A DNA stretch of 64,000 nucleotides, from contig NZ_LAHP01000001.1 of the NCBI RefSeq assembly GCF_000987765.1, positions 265,380 through 329,379 on the forward strand, in the 5' to 3' direction. This DNA comes from Arsukibacterium sp. MJ3 (GTDB taxonomy: Bacteria; Pseudomonadota; Gammaproteobacteria; Enterobacterales; Alteromonadaceae). Below, one piece after another: positions 9,472 to 18,239 of this stretch. Each line of letters starts with the position of its first letter. Position 1 is the first letter of the stretch. The notes under the pieces were generated by a model, which saw only the letters and a program-made list of their open reading frames with translations, was not told where the DNA came from and did no database searches. The position numbers and the translations under genes were made by a program.

Positions 9472-9837
9472 TTAAGCAGCCTGATTTTTCTGCGCTTTGG
9501 CTTTTTCAGGCTCGGCTTTGCTTACTTCTGCTTTATTTAATTCAGCTTTGTTTGGCTCTGCCGATTTTAACCCAGCCGGCGCGGCGGCTTTTGGCTCTGC
9601 TTTAGCCGGTTTTTTAGCGCCAAGCGCGACCAGTAATGCCTCTTTATTTTGGGCCAGGTATAATGCCAGTGCTTCAGTTTGCGCGTCGTCGTTTAATAAG
9701 CTGCTGTTACCTAGCATGCCCACTAACTCATCTGCGGTATCGAGCATTTTGTCATAGGCATCCGCCTCCGCTTTTGAGGTAAACGTCATTTTTTCTACTC
9801 CGTTGCGCTCTACAATATATTTAATTACCACTGCCAT
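9472..9837 (-). CDS. yebG: YebG-like SOS-induced protein with long KAE-rich tail
   Basis: The first 80 residues match YebG: MAVVIKYIVERNGVEKMTFTSKAEADAYDKMLDTADEL, then a helical segment ending YLAQNKEALLVALGA. YebG is a small DNA-damage-induced protein of unclear function. The C-terminal 45 residues are a low-complexity tail with repeated K-A-E units (KAELNKAEVSKAEPEKAKAQK), longer than the short acidic tail of E. coli YebG. A perfect LexA site stands 25 bp upstream of the start, which supports both the identity and SOS control. Confidence 0.9.
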   Translation of the reverse strand: MAVVIKYIVERNGVEKMTFTSKAEADAYDKMLDTADELVGMLGNSSLLNDDAQTEALALYLAQNKEALLVALGAKKPAKAEPKAAAPAGLKSAEPNKAELNKAEVSKAEPEKAKAQKNQAA

Positions 9838-9861
9838 TTCGCTGCCCCTGATTAATTTTAA

Positions 9862-9877
9862 CTGTAATTTTATACAG
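9862..9877. promoter_or_regulatory. LexA box of yebG
   Basis: CTGTAATTTTATACAG is an exact CTGT-N8-ACAG SOS operator with an AT-only spacer. It lies 25-40 bp before the yebG ATG, where it would cover the promoter. The next gene to the right (9974, plus strand) is about 100 bp away and could also be affected. Confidence 0.88.
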
Positions 9878-9973
9878 TATATTAAGTACTATGTCGAGTG
9901 CTCGAAATAAAATCAATTGTCGCGTAGTATAGGCGTTATTAACAGAACTGTTTTATCATGATTAAGGAAGGTT

Positions 9974-11224
9974 ATGTTAGCAATTTGGTCTGAACGACAT
10001 TCAGAAGGCAGCCATGACAGGCCGAATGATCAACGTTCACCGTGGCAACGCGATCGTGCCCGCATTCTGCATTCTGCTGCTTTTCGCCGACTGCAGTCTA
10101 AAACTCAAATTTTAGGCATCGGCCAAAACGATTTTTATCGCACCCGGCTAACACATTCATTAGAAGCGGCGCAAATAGGCACCGGTTTAGTTAATCAGTT
10201 GTTAAAAAAATCAGCGCCAGCTATGCACGCTATTTTACCCGATCCAAGCCTAATGGAAGCGCTCTGTCTGGCACATGATATTGGTCACCCCCCCTTTGGC
10301 CATGGTGGTGAAACCGCACTAAATTATAAAATGCTGGCTGACGGTGGCTTTGAAGGTAACGGTCAAACTTTACGCATAGTGGCAAAATTAGAACCCTACA
10401 CCCAACATCATGGCATGGACTTAGCACGACGTACCCTGCTTGGCTTATTAAAATACCCGGTATTACAACCACAACTGCCCGCTACGGCTATCGCGCCAAA
10501 CCCACTAAACCTGAATAACTGGAAGCCTGCCAAAGCTATTTTTCAGGCCGATGCCGCTATTCTCGACTGGATATTACACCCCCTTAGTGCTTTTGATCGC
10601 GACACCTTTCAACAGGTGGAAACGTTGGCGCAATCACCCTTTATTAAATCACGCTATAAATCGCTGGATGCGTCTATTATGGAGTTAGCGGATGATATTG
10701 CCTATGGTGTGCACGATTTAGAAGATGCCATCGTGCTGGGCAATGTTAGTTATTGCCAATGGCAGCATTATACTGGTGATGATCTGCAGCAACTTGGCAG
10801 CAAACTGTTTAGTAGTGAACATCATATTCGTAAAGATGCGATAGGATCACTAGTGAATCGACTGATCACCTCAGTTGAGTTGTATCAGGCACTGCCTGAT
10901 GCTACGGAGCCATTAATTCGTTATAACGCCCGACTGCCCAATGCTGAAACCGCCATTTTACAAAGCCTGAAACAACTAGTCTTTAATTGTGTTATTCGCC
11001 AACCCCTTATTCAGCAATCACGCTTTCGTTGCCAGAATATGTTAATGCAATTGTTTGATGCTTTTGCCTCTGATCCCAGCCGGCTACTGCCGTTAAATAC
11101 TCAGCAGCGTTGGCACAGTGCTAACGACCAACACCAGGGCATGCGGGTAATTTGCGATTATATTTCTGGTATGACCGACGATTATGCTGAACGAATGCAT
11201 AAAACCCTGTTTGGGCCTTTGTAA
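9974..11224 (+). CDS. dgt: dGTPase-like HD-domain triphosphohydrolase
   Basis: This 416-residue enzyme of the dNTP triphosphohydrolase family cleaves dNTPs to nucleoside and triphosphate. Metal ligands are visible: H in RTRLTHSLEAAQIG, the HD pair in CLAHDIGHPPFGHGGE, and a later Asp in MELADDIAYGVHDLEDA. The opening WSERHSEGSHDRPNDQRSPWQRDRARILHSAAFRRLQSKTQ is the standard start of the type 2 dGTPase-like subfamily. A strong AAGGAAGG ribosome site precedes the ATG. The SOS box of yebG is about 100 bp upstream, but nothing ties it to this gene. Confidence 0.9.
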   Translation: MLAIWSERHSEGSHDRPNDQRSPWQRDRARILHSAAFRRLQSKTQILGIGQNDFYRTRLTHSLEAAQIGTGLVNQLLKKSAPAMHAILPDPSLMEALCLAHDIGHPPFGHGGETALNYKMLADGGFEGNGQTLRIVAKLEPYTQHHGMDLARRTLLGLLKYPVLQPQLPATAIAPNPLNLNNWKPAKAIFQADAAILDWILHPLSAFDRDTFQQVETLAQSPFIKSRYKSLDASIMELADDIAYGVHDLEDAIVLGNVSYCQWQHYTGDDLQQLGSKLFSSEHHIRKDAIGSLVNRLITSVELYQALPDATEPLIRYNARLPNAETAILQSLKQLVFNCVIRQPLIQQSRFRCQNMLMQLFDAFASDPSRLLPLNTQQRWHSANDQHQGMRVICDYISGMTDDYAERMHKTLFGPL

Positions 11225-11356
11225 CTGGAGAATCCCGTAGTTTTAAATAAACTTCGTTGACTTGCCCTTTAGTAACTGCCCGCGGTCATTATCAAATAGA
11301 AGCGCTATAAGCGATGGCGTAATATTTGCTAAAACAATAAGCATAGTGGCGCTGTG

Positions 11357-12685
11357 TTATTGCGGTTTCTCAACAAGCTCCTGGCTAGCAGCAGTTAACG
11401 GCGTAATACTAAATTCGGTTGGTATAATATCCAGTCTTACGCCAAAAGCACTACCACTATCTAGCATCCCGTCCAGATATTGCCAGTAACCGGTGGTGTG
11501 CTCATCTTGCACAAAACGCAGCGTAAAACCAACACCGCTGCCCTGATGCAAGTAGCTAACAACTTCACTGCTGCCTTTATTGTCTACTAAATCAAAGGTT
11601 AGCATATCTTTTAGCCTGCTATTACGGCTAAACACACCGGACACTATTGGCTTAGCCAGGTTAAGATATTCATGCCCTACCGTTGCCGATTTAAGCGGGT
11701 TAGCTACAAACTGCTCGGTGTCAAAATTATATCGATCGCCGCCCTGCATTACACTCAAGCGTACATTTTCAATGTGATAACCCTTAGGATTATCAATGCG
11801 CTTAGCGTGTGTAACATCAATCGCCGTTACCGCGCCGGCACCAATCACCTGTGCACTGTTGTCCTGAGCGGTGTATACCAGCGCCGTATTTTCATCAATG
11901 CCAAACCCCATTGGAAAATGCACTTTACTCAACTCAGTTGCTACAATTAAGCGGCCAAAACGGGCTTTACGATCAAAATGTTGGTCAATAATAGCATGTG
12001 GAAAAAAGCCTAAGCCCTGTGCCAATAACAACGGGCCGTTTTCCTGATCCTGTATACCATGGTAAGTATCAGTAGTGCCCTTGGTTAACGCTCCCCAGGA
12101 ATCGCCGGCGGCTATCATCACTTCACTCATCATTGCCGCACCCGCGCTGGTACCACCGATTACCCCGCCACGCTGATATACATCCCAAATGGCTTGAAGC
12201 AACACTGACTTTATACCGTTTGGGGCCAACGTTGCGGTAATATTTAACTGATCGCCGCCTAAAAACCATACTGCGGTATATTGGCTAAGATGCCCTGCTA
12301 ATTGCGTATCGGTTGCCCCTCTGCGCCAGGTGCTTTCATCTACATCAGCGGTGTTTTTATCATCAGCTACCGCTACCGGAAATAAGCTCATTTGGTCTTC
12401 ATCCAGGCCATAGCGCACCATATCGGCTTGAAACTGCTTAAAGTACTTTACTGGCTGGCCACTGGCTGCAGGAATAACCGCTATTCTGGCCTGCAATTCG
12501 CCACCGGCTAGCGCTATAAATCGCTGATAAATTTCAGCATTCGACCCTGCCAAAGCCCCGCCTACTAATACCAACGACCCTTTATCCAGCATAAGCTTAG
12601 GCTGAGGTTTCGGTTTCGGTAAATCAGCCTTGCTGCAGCCCAATAGCACGCTTAAACTTAGCAATGAAATAACAATATGCTTCAC
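11357..12685 (-). CDS. Cyanophycinase-like (peptidase S51) lipoprotein
   Basis: This predicted secreted lipoprotein has a signal peptide ending in the lipobox LLGC, followed by an S51-type domain. The segment VIGGTSAGAAMMSEVMI holds the expected nucleophile Ser in GTSAGA. SLVLVGGALAGSN at the domain start, IAVIPAASG and the FGIDENTALVY strand further match cyanophycinase. The last 100 residues form an extra domain. It would cleave beta-Asp peptides outside the cytoplasm. The GTG start at 12685 has a GGAG at good distance; an ATG five codons upstream (12700) lacks a ribosome site. Confidence 0.85.
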   Translation of the reverse strand: MKHIVISLLSLSVLLGCSKADLPKPKPQPKLMLDKGSLVLVGGALAGSNAEIYQRFIALAGGELQARIAVIPAASGQPVKYFKQFQADMVRYGLDEDQMSLFPVAVADDKNTADVDESTWRRGATDTQLAGHLSQYTAVWFLGGDQLNITATLAPNGIKSVLLQAIWDVYQRGGVIGGTSAGAAMMSEVMIAAGDSWGALTKGTTDTYHGIQDQENGPLLLAQGLGFFPHAIIDQHFDRKARFGRLIVATELSKVHFPMGFGIDENTALVYTAQDNSAQVIGAGAVTAIDVTHAKRIDNPKGYHIENVRLSVMQGGDRYNFDTEQFVANPLKSATVGHEYLNLAKPIVSGVFSRNSRLKDMLTFDLVDNKGSSEVVSYLHQGSGVGFTLRFVQDEHTTGYWQYLDGMLDSGSAFGVRLDIIPTEFSITPLTAASQELVEKPQ

Positions 12686-12837
12686 CAGTATTTGCTCCAT
12701 ATTTATGCTTTTTGGTATTTTTTATGTATAACAGGCTATTTTATAACGAGTGCCCGAAAAAAACAGCCTACCAGATTTCCACTGGTAAGGGCATCCACTA
12801 CGCAGTAAGCTATAACTATTTTAATCAGCTTAAGTAA

Positions 12838-12853
12838 GCAGCGCTAACGCTGC
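12838..12853. other. GC-rich hairpin just upstream of the MAPEG gene
   Basis: GCAGCGCTAACGCTGC folds into a perfect 6-bp stem with a CTAA loop, ending a few bases before the ribosome site of the next gene. It has no T-run after it, so it is not a classical terminator. A role in mRNA stability or translation is possible. Confidence 0.35.
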
Positions 12854-12871
12854 GACCCGGAGACACTATTA

Positions 12872-13270
12872 ATGTTAAGTTCACTACTGCTAACGTTGTT
12901 TTTTGCTATGTTACTGCCATTTTTGGCCAAAGCCCCACTAGCTTTTGCCATGAACAAAGCCGGCGGCTACGACAACAACAACCCCAGAGCGCAACAAGCT
13001 GCATTAAAAGGCTTTGGTCAGCGCGCTAATGCCGCCCATTACAACAGCTTTGAAGCCTTAATTATTTATGGCTGCGCCGTACTAATCGCTATCGCGGCAG
13101 GCTCAGGTACGGTAGATAACACCACAGTATTATTGGGCTGGCTATTTATCGCAAGCCGCATAGTTTACTTACTTTGCTATTGGCTCGACTACGCCACCCC
13201 TCGCTCTATTGTGTGGGGTATTGGCATTATCGCCGCGTTTAGCATGGCCGGCAGAGCAGTATTAGGGTAA
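12872..13270 (+). CDS. MAPEG-family small membrane protein
   Basis: This 132-residue protein has four predicted helices and the MAPEG-type segment RAQQAALKGFGQRANAAHYNSFEAL in its first cytoplasmic loop, where the family binds glutathione. Bacterial members are of uncertain substrate. The CGGAGA ribosome site lies 8 bases before the ATG. It is the first gene of a pair with the GGDEF protein gene 60 bp downstream. Confidence 0.85.
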   Translation: MLSSLLLTLFFAMLLPFLAKAPLAFAMNKAGGYDNNNPRAQQAALKGFGQRANAAHYNSFEALIIYGCAVLIAIAAGSGTVDNTTVLLGWLFIASRIVYLLCYWLDYATPRSIVWGIGIIAAFSMAGRAVLG

Positions 13271-13331
13271 GTGTATTTTAGTAGCTTTAGGTTAATCCAT
13301 ATAAGCAATGTCAGTTAAATTTGGCGCAAAA

Positions 13332-14933
13332 ATGAATTCTATATCCCTTAAGCGAAGCGGTATCATCGCTAACGTTATTATTTCAATCCTATTAATGCTG
13401 CTAAGCACGATAAGTCACGCTTCAGCGGCTGAAAATTGTCAGCTGCAGCGGATTGATAACGCGACAGATCATCAGGCCACACCACTTATTGCCGGCCAGA
13501 AATCTAACGTGACAGTTAACCGCGGCGAGAATCAGTTTATACTATCTTGCAGCCTACAAAACAGCGCAGTGTTTTCATTTCAGCGCCATGGCCTAGATGC
13601 CTTTTCGCTGCAGCAAAATAATATTGACAAAGTGCCGCTACCGTCGGCTGAAGTAAGCTTCTTAATAGATAAAGGCACAACCTCTTCCCAAATAACGCTG
13701 CAATCAAAATTTTATTACAACCCAAGGTTCCAATGGCACCATATGGACAGCTTTATTGTGTCTAGCCAAAAGCATAATCTTATTATGGGTTTATTTTACG
13801 GCTTAAGTATCACACTTATGCTTTACGTTTTAATTTTAAGCAGTAAAGTCAAAGACAGTGCGTTAAAGCTGTACAGTGCCTATATTTTTTGTATCACTAG
13901 TTTTATTTTGCTACAAGAAGGCCAGTTATACCTTTATATAGCCAGTGATCTGCTGGTGCCGGTTCATATTATTTATTTGTTTAGTATTGGCCTAACGGTA
14001 GTCAGTGCAACCTGGTTTATGTGTGAAATATTAAAAATTAACAGCCAATTCCCACGGGCAAGTACGGTATTTAAATTTATCTCAGTTATCGTACTCATTG
14101 CTTGCCTAAGTAGAATAATGAATCATAACATCAATACCTTAGCTATCTCCGGTATGATAATGGGCTATGGCACGCTTATCTTAGTTGCGGCCATTTTTTT
14201 CACTTCCGTGTTGCAAATGTACCGTGGTGTCAGCGATGCCGGCCTGGTGTTCGCCGCGTTACTCATTGTGCTGGTTAGCATGACATTCAGAATTATATTA
14301 CTGGATAGTAATGTTTTTATTCAACGCTACGGCTTTATTATCGCGTTTGCCGTTGAGGGTTTTATGCTGGCAATAGTAGTTTCAAGGCGCATTGGCCGAA
14401 TAACATTAGCCAAAGAAAAAGCAGAAAACGATGCGGGCCTCGATATGCTTTGTAATATTTTAAATCGACGAGGCTTTACTACTAAAGCAAAAGAGTTGAT
14501 TAATTTGCAACGTCAAACTGGCACCACTCTGGGTATATTTTATGTCGACATTGATAATTTTAAACAACTCAATGACCGCTATGGCCACCATATTGGTGAT
14601 GTTGCATTAAAAGAAGTTGCAAACTACCTTAATGGAAAAATGCGTATGGAGGATGCGGTTGGCCGTATTGGCGGTGACGAGTTTGTTGCTCTGGCCAGCT
14701 TTAGAAATAATACTGAAATTGACGCTAAATTTGCAGAATTGAAGCATCACTTTACGCGCTTTAGTTTTAATTTACAGCAACAAGAATTCTATTTATCGGC
14801 CAGCATCGGTTTTGCCATTTTTAACACCCCCCCAGCAGATTTAGATACCCTATTAGCCGCAGGAGACGCCGCCATGTACCAAGCAAAATCACACAGAAAA
14901 GCCCAAGCGTTAACAGAAGTAACCGCTAATTAA
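13332..14933 (+). CDS. Membrane diguanylate cyclase (7TM-DISM plus GGDEF)
   Basis: This protein makes cyclic di-GMP. A signal peptide (about 1-35) is followed by a periplasmic 7TMR-DISM-type sensor (about 36-145), seven membrane helices (about 148-355) and a C-terminal GGDEF domain. The domain opens with DMLCNILNRRGF, has YVDIDNFKQLNDRYGHHIGD and the active-site loop RIGGDEF, and closes with SIGFAIF and GDAAMYQAK. All catalytic residues appear intact. The RxxD product-inhibition site is not obvious. The frame is open back to 13308, but the signal peptide fits the internal ATG better. Confidence 0.9.
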   Translation: MNSISLKRSGIIANVIISILLMLLSTISHASAAENCQLQRIDNATDHQATPLIAGQKSNVTVNRGENQFILSCSLQNSAVFSFQRHGLDAFSLQQNNIDKVPLPSAEVSFLIDKGTTSSQITLQSKFYYNPRFQWHHMDSFIVSSQKHNLIMGLFYGLSITLMLYVLILSSKVKDSALKLYSAYIFCITSFILLQEGQLYLYIASDLLVPVHIIYLFSIGLTVVSATWFMCEILKINSQFPRASTVFKFISVIVLIACLSRIMNHNINTLAISGMIMGYGTLILVAAIFFTSVLQMYRGVSDAGLVFAALLIVLVSMTFRIILLDSNVFIQRYGFIIAFAVEGFMLAIVVSRRIGRITLAKEKAENDAGLDMLCNILNRRGFTTKAKELINLQRQTGTTLGIFYVDIDNFKQLNDRYGHHIGDVALKEVANYLNGKMRMEDAVGRIGGDEFVALASFRNNTEIDAKFAELKHHFTRFSFNLQQQEFYLSASIGFAIFNTPPADLDTLLAAGDAAMYQAKSHRKAQALTEVTAN

Positions 14934-14951
14934 AAATGGGCTAATACATAT

Positions 14952-15554
14952 TTATCGTTTGGCCGTTAGCAAAAATACCGGAAAAGCGCCATGTGGCTTA
15001 TGCACCACACTAGCATCTATTATTTTAATGTTTTTAAAACCGGCTTTTTTTGCAGCATTTACAATGCATTCTCGTTCAAAACCAAAATGATAAACACCGG
15101 TATCTTCGGTATGAAAACTGCCATCTTCTTTATCAAGATCAGCGATAGCAATTATTCCACCATCATTTAACAGCGCATAAAATTTAACAAACATGGCCTC
15201 GATATCTTTTACATGATGCAGGGTCATTGACGATATAACACCATCAAAGGTATCAGTAATATCAGTAGACACTAAGTCAACTTCAAGGATAGCAATGTCA
15301 CAACCAAGACTGCCTCGTTTGCTATTAAGCTGGTCATTCATCGCTTTGGAAATATCAACAGCCGTAATTTTCCGAACAAACGGCGCAATACGCTCAAGCA
15401 GCAACCCGGTACCAGAGCCAAAATCCATTAAGTGCATAGTTCTATCAAAACTTATTGCATCAATCACCGCATTAGCGATATTCGCAACATTAGACACTCT
15501 ATTATCATCGCTATCGTAAATCCCAGCTTTATGTTCGAAAAAATCTTTATTCAT
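14952..15554 (-). CDS. Class I SAM-dependent methyltransferase (probable integron cassette gene)
   Basis: This 200-residue methyltransferase has motif I as LMDFGSGTGLLLERI, motif II acid in ITAVDIS, and TLHHVKD and GGIIAIADLDKEDG further on, typical of small-molecule methyltransferases. The substrate is unknown. The ATG at 15554 has a GGTAA ribosome site; a TTG at 15566 is possible. Its start lies about 20 bp downstream of an attC-like site (15577-15648) in the orientation expected for a cassette gene. No attC follows its 3' end, so the cassette has lost its own site or this is the array edge. Confidence 0.85.
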   Translation of the reverse strand: MNKDFFEHKAGIYDSDDNRVSNVANIANAVIDAISFDRTMHLMDFGSGTGLLLERIAPFVRKITAVDISKAMNDQLNSKRGSLGCDIAILEVDLVSTDITDTFDGVISSMTLHHVKDIEAMFVKFYALLNDGGIIAIADLDKEDGSFHTEDTGVYHFGFERECIVNAAKKAGFKNIKIIDASVVHKPHGAFPVFLLTAKR

Positions 15555-15576
15555 TTGTGTTACCAATTTGAATAGT

Positions 15577-15648
15577 GCCTAGCGTAATAGGTGTGAGCTT
15601 GAGAGCATCCGGCGGTTGCAGACCGAATACTGTTGCGACTTGTTATGT
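15577..15648 (-). repeat. Integron attC site, degenerate R' box
   Basis: Read on the minus strand, the site begins with ACATAACAAG (R'' box in the typical YAACAA context) and ends with ACGCTAGGC, which differs by one base from the core GTTAGGC. About 72 bp long with an imperfect inverted-repeat interior. Orientation is minus, matching the genes on both sides. The changed T in the core may reduce recombination. Confidence 0.65.
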
Positions 15649-15735
15649 GCTCTAGACAAAATCCTTGATACGATTCCCTTTGAAAAACTGTGGGCCAAAA
15701 GCATTACGCTCCGCACCTGGCCTGAAACCCATTGG

Positions 15736-15954
15736 CTACATTCTAATTGTGCCACGTTGCTTGAATTTACCCGATACAATGGCTCCCACCAACTGATCTT
15801 CGGTGTAACCCTGAAATTTATTTGTATCGTTGGTGAAATTGACAGAATACAGCCCCGTTTTTTCACCACGCTCACCCGTATATGGATGAACTTTTTTCTC
15901 ATTCTCGTCGAAAGACCACACATCAGGGAAAAACACTTCTTCTTTTAGCAGCAA
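15736..15954 (-). CDS. 72-aa protein of unknown function inside an integron cassette
   Basis: I do not recognise this protein. It starts with TTG preceded by a strong AGGAG eight bases upstream and ends about 90 bp before an attC site. The sequence is hydrophilic and globular-looking (VNFTNDTNKFQGYTEDQLVGAIVSG). It lies between two attC sites whose R'' (ACATAAC) and leading TTATGC match each other, so 15648-15994 is a coherent single cassette. The plus-strand frame through the same region is Trp/Phe/Cys-rich and was rejected. Confidence 0.65.
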   Translation of the reverse strand: MLLKEEVFFPDVWSFDENEKKVHPYTGERGEKTGLYSVNFTNDTNKFQGYTEDQLVGAIVSGKFKQRGTIRM

Positions 15955-15988
15955 CTTGAAATTCTCCTATTTTGAAGTTGATTTGTGA

Positions 15989-16087
15989 GCATAACATCGC
16001 GTTAAGCGGAATAAAATTATTGGTTAAAACGTGAAGCGAAACGAAAACTAACCAACAATTATAATCAATTTAAACGCCTTGTTGAAC
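15989..16087 (-). repeat. Integron attC site, about 99 bp
   Basis: On the minus strand it runs from GTTCAACAAGGCG (R'' and L'') to GTTATGC (R'). Inside is the inverted repeat ATTGTTGGTTA ... TAACCAATAAT around a loop rich in CGTTTCGC. It follows the stop of the YHYH-type gene by about 75 bp, the normal arrangement of gene then attC. This is the clearest attC in the left cluster. Confidence 0.82.
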
Positions 16088-16161
16088 GAAGCACATGTGC
16101 GGCAGAGTGGATCATCGTCGGTACTTCTTATGCCCTTCAATGGTGAAGGTAAAATAAGGAA

Positions 16162-16632
16162 TTACTCAGCATCAGAAAAAAGAACACTACCACTAACGTA
16201 AGTTGAGGACTCTTTTCTATTTTGTTTGCTCCCAAGAGGTAAGCGTAAACCTAAACCCACATCATCAGAATTAGCAGAAATATGAAAAATACCATATCCA
16301 AGTTGAACGCTTTTTGAGGATGAAACATAGCTGGCATACCAACCTTCTTGATACTTTAAGCCAATATTAAACCCTGTTGATGAATTCAGCTCATGGTTGC
16401 TTTTTCCATGAGAAATGCCCAAAAATGGTACTAACTTTGTATTTCTTATATGATACTGATAACCAGCACTAACATCCCAAGCACTAATATCTATTGATGA
16501 TGAATCGCTTTTAGTATTGTGACAGTGATAAGGCATACTTCCTGCGTGACAACCATTGCTGTCAGTGCCTCCCGAATGCCCAAGCACGGTAACAGGAAGA
16601 AAAACTAGCAGTGATAATATAGAAACTTTCAA
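16162..16632 (-). CDS. Secreted YHYH-type protein (integron cassette gene)
   Basis: This 156-residue exported protein has a signal peptide (MKVSILSLLVFLPVTVLG) followed at once by HSGGTDSNGCHAGSMPYHCH, the motif of the YHYH family, which probably binds metal. The rest is beta-rich, with alternating patterns (LGLRLPLGSK, VSAGYQYHI) like a small outer-membrane barrel or lipocalin-like fold. Function is unknown. It lies directly upstream of a good attC site, so it is a cassette gene. No attC could be found before its start, so the other edge of this cassette has been lost. Confidence 0.8.
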   Translation of the reverse strand: MKVSILSLLVFLPVTVLGHSGGTDSNGCHAGSMPYHCHNTKSDSSSIDISAWDVSAGYQYHIRNTKLVPFLGISHGKSNHELNSSTGFNIGLKYQEGWYASYVSSSKSVQLGYGIFHISANSDDVGLGLRLPLGSKQNRKESSTYVSGSVLFSDAE

Positions 16633-16840
16633 TTTACATCCTTATATTGAAATCATAATTGTGTGTAGAACGCTTATTGGGCGGGAAAATCCATATTTAA
16701 ACAAGCAGCTTTCCGTTTTTGTAAATTTAGTTTTGATGACATTACAATTATTTTAGATTGTTTACAATAGGTTATAGGGGCATAAAATTTTTATGTGGTA
16801 AAAAATACGCAAACTTACGTTTAATATAATTATACTGGTG

Positions 16841-16950
16841 ATGTTAAAAACCAATCAGATACACAGTGCCGAACGGCTAATGCGCCGCGCCAATACCTTA
16901 ATGAGCAGTATTAATAGCTAAATATTATTAATTAACGGAATTGGTCCAGC
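16841..16950 (+). pseudogene. Left copy of a 110-bp direct repeat: 3' end of the T6SS kinase gene plus last codons of btuF
   Basis: This 110-bp piece matches 51954-52063 in the same orientation with four mismatches by hand alignment. It carries the last 26 codons of the kinase frame including the stop (with one Arg to His change), the short intergenic part and, on the other strand, the final LDQ-x-R codons of btuF. Nothing else of either gene is present here. The preceding 208 bp (16633-16840) are AT-rich and hold no gene I can support. It is a remnant that marks the left edge of the T6SS island. Confidence 0.85.
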
Positions 16951-16958
16951 CCGCTGTG

Positions 16959-17126
16959 TCAGGATAGTTTTATAACGGACACTTCATAAATATGTACCCG
17001 CTCCAGCTCGGCCACCCCTAAATGGCGAGCGATGGCTTGTTCTTCATCAGTTAACGCTCTGCCAAACTGGCAAATTAAGGTTTGCTGTTGGTCTGCCCAA
17101 ATAGCAGCAGCTGGAATTATTTCCAC
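16959..17126 (-). pseudogene. Truncated paralogue of the HExxH protein encoded at 18540-18971
   Basis: A 55-codon frame (GTG to TGA) reads AAAIWADQQQTLICQFGRAL then VHIYEVSVIK. It aligns along its length with the first 53 residues of the HExxH gene (AANWAEQNQTFIYQFGRAL, VHIYEVPVIK). The homology breaks off exactly before the zinc motif, right next to the 110-bp repeat. It therefore lacks the catalytic half and is a fragment. It is 12 bp downstream of the 180-aa gene. Confidence 0.75.
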
Positions 17127-17138
17127 TAAACCCGACTT

Positions 17139-17678
17139 CTAATGTTTAGTTTCAATATTTTTAAGTGTGTGATCTAAAATCTTAATGAACTCTTGTGCCC
17201 GCTCCGCATGGTCATAATCCTGTATCGCAATCGCATAATCTACAGAGTCGAAGTGCGAAATTGAATTAATAACATCTAGCATATTAGGTGCCTTAACTTT
17301 AAACCTATCAGATATTTCATATTTCAAAGCGTCTAGATCATTTAAATCATTGTAATTCCTATATAAGTACCTGATTAAATTTATATCCGAAGGATAATCT
17401 ACGTAAAACTTTAAAACTTCATCTTTAATAATATTATCTGGAATCAGGCTTTCATCAAATTCTACGCCGCTCAACTCAAATATATTTTCATGCAAGAAAA
17501 TAGTCCCTTTCGATGCAGCAAAATTGATTACGTCCCAGTTGGTATACCCCTTAGCAATATCGTCACTGTAATCGGCATCCTTATGGACAAGGATCCAAAT
17601 TATTGCTTCACAATCAGATTTTAGATGTCTCAAGTCTTTTTTAGCGTCTGCAACAAGTTTGGGGGTAAGGAATGTCAT
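17139..17678 (-). CDS. Unknown protein, possible orphan immunity gene
   Basis: I do not recognise this 180-residue soluble, acidic, helix-rich protein. The ATG at 17678 (MTFLTPKLVADAKKDL) looks the natural start, though the frame is open to 17708. It holds LKSDCEAIIWILVHKDADYSDDIAKGYTNWDVINF and DYAIAIQDYDHAERAQEFIKIL. Its codon use looks more AT-rich than the T6SS genes. Position in the small-gene tail behind an Rhs effector, and lack of export signal, fit an immunity or cargo gene left from a lost Rhs tip, which is inference only. Confidence 0.6.
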   Translation of the reverse strand: MTFLTPKLVADAKKDLRHLKSDCEAIIWILVHKDADYSDDIAKGYTNWDVINFAASKGTIFLHENIFELSGVEFDESLIPDNIIKDEVLKFYVDYPSDINLIRYLYRNYNDLNDLDALKYEISDRFKVKAPNMLDVINSISHFDSVDYAIAIQDYDHAERAQEFIKILDHTLKNIETKH

Positions 17679-17766
17679 ATATTTATGTTTCACTCCTCCC
17701 CACAGCATCTAAAGGAACGAAAATACGTGTCGAGCTAAATTATTAATCATGAGAGCAAAGTTTTAC

Positions 17767-18162
17767 CTAGAGAATTTGGCTTAAAAGGCAACCAGTAAAA
17801 CTACTAGCAGGTTTATAGTCATATTTGAAAACGTTATAAATCAGTGATGATTTAAAGTAAAAAACCGCCATATCTGTTCTCAGGACGACTTCTGCGTCTG
17901 CAAGTAAAACCTGTTCATCACGCCAGTCAAATACACATTTTTCTGAAGTTCCAGATACTTTCGAAACTGCGATATGCCTGCGAACATTTACCAAAGAGCC
18001 ATACCGATAGCACTTAATTAATGCGTTAATTAATTCTACCTTAAGTTCGGCTTCAACAACGGTAAACGTTTCGCCCAGAACATAGTCAGGAATGTAAATT
18101 TTGTTGTTCTTATGGATATAAATGTCTCCATGTGCAGAGCCTAATAACATGCTTTTATCCAT
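17767..18162 (-). CDS. Unknown protein in the Rhs tail region
   Basis: I do not recognise this 131-residue protein. It is beta-rich (IYIHKNNKIYIPDYVLGETFTVVEAELKVELINALIKC, then VRRHIAVSKVSGTSEKCVFDWRDEQVLLADAEVVL). No signal peptide or membrane helix is seen. It lies between two other unrecognised small genes behind the Rhs effector and, like them, may be an orphan immunity gene. It is well separated from its neighbours (58 and 77 bp), so it may have its own promoter. Confidence 0.55.
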   Translation of the reverse strand: MDKSMLLGSAHGDIYIHKNNKIYIPDYVLGETFTVVEAELKVELINALIKCYRYGSLVNVRRHIAVSKVSGTSEKCVFDWRDEQVLLADAEVVLRTDMAVFYFKSSLIYNVFKYDYKPASSFTGCLLSQIL

Positions 18163-18239
18163 TTCAAACTAAATTTTTCAATAATTGTATCGAAGGAAAT
18201 TGCAAATATTTGCTATCTTCCGGGCGGGCTAAATAACAG

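Noticed and set aside
15616..15948. 110-codon plus-strand open frame inside the left cassette
   Set aside because: Very rich in Trp, Phe and Cys with no ribosome site; the minus-strand frame (15736-15954) has a strong AGGAG and ordinary composition.
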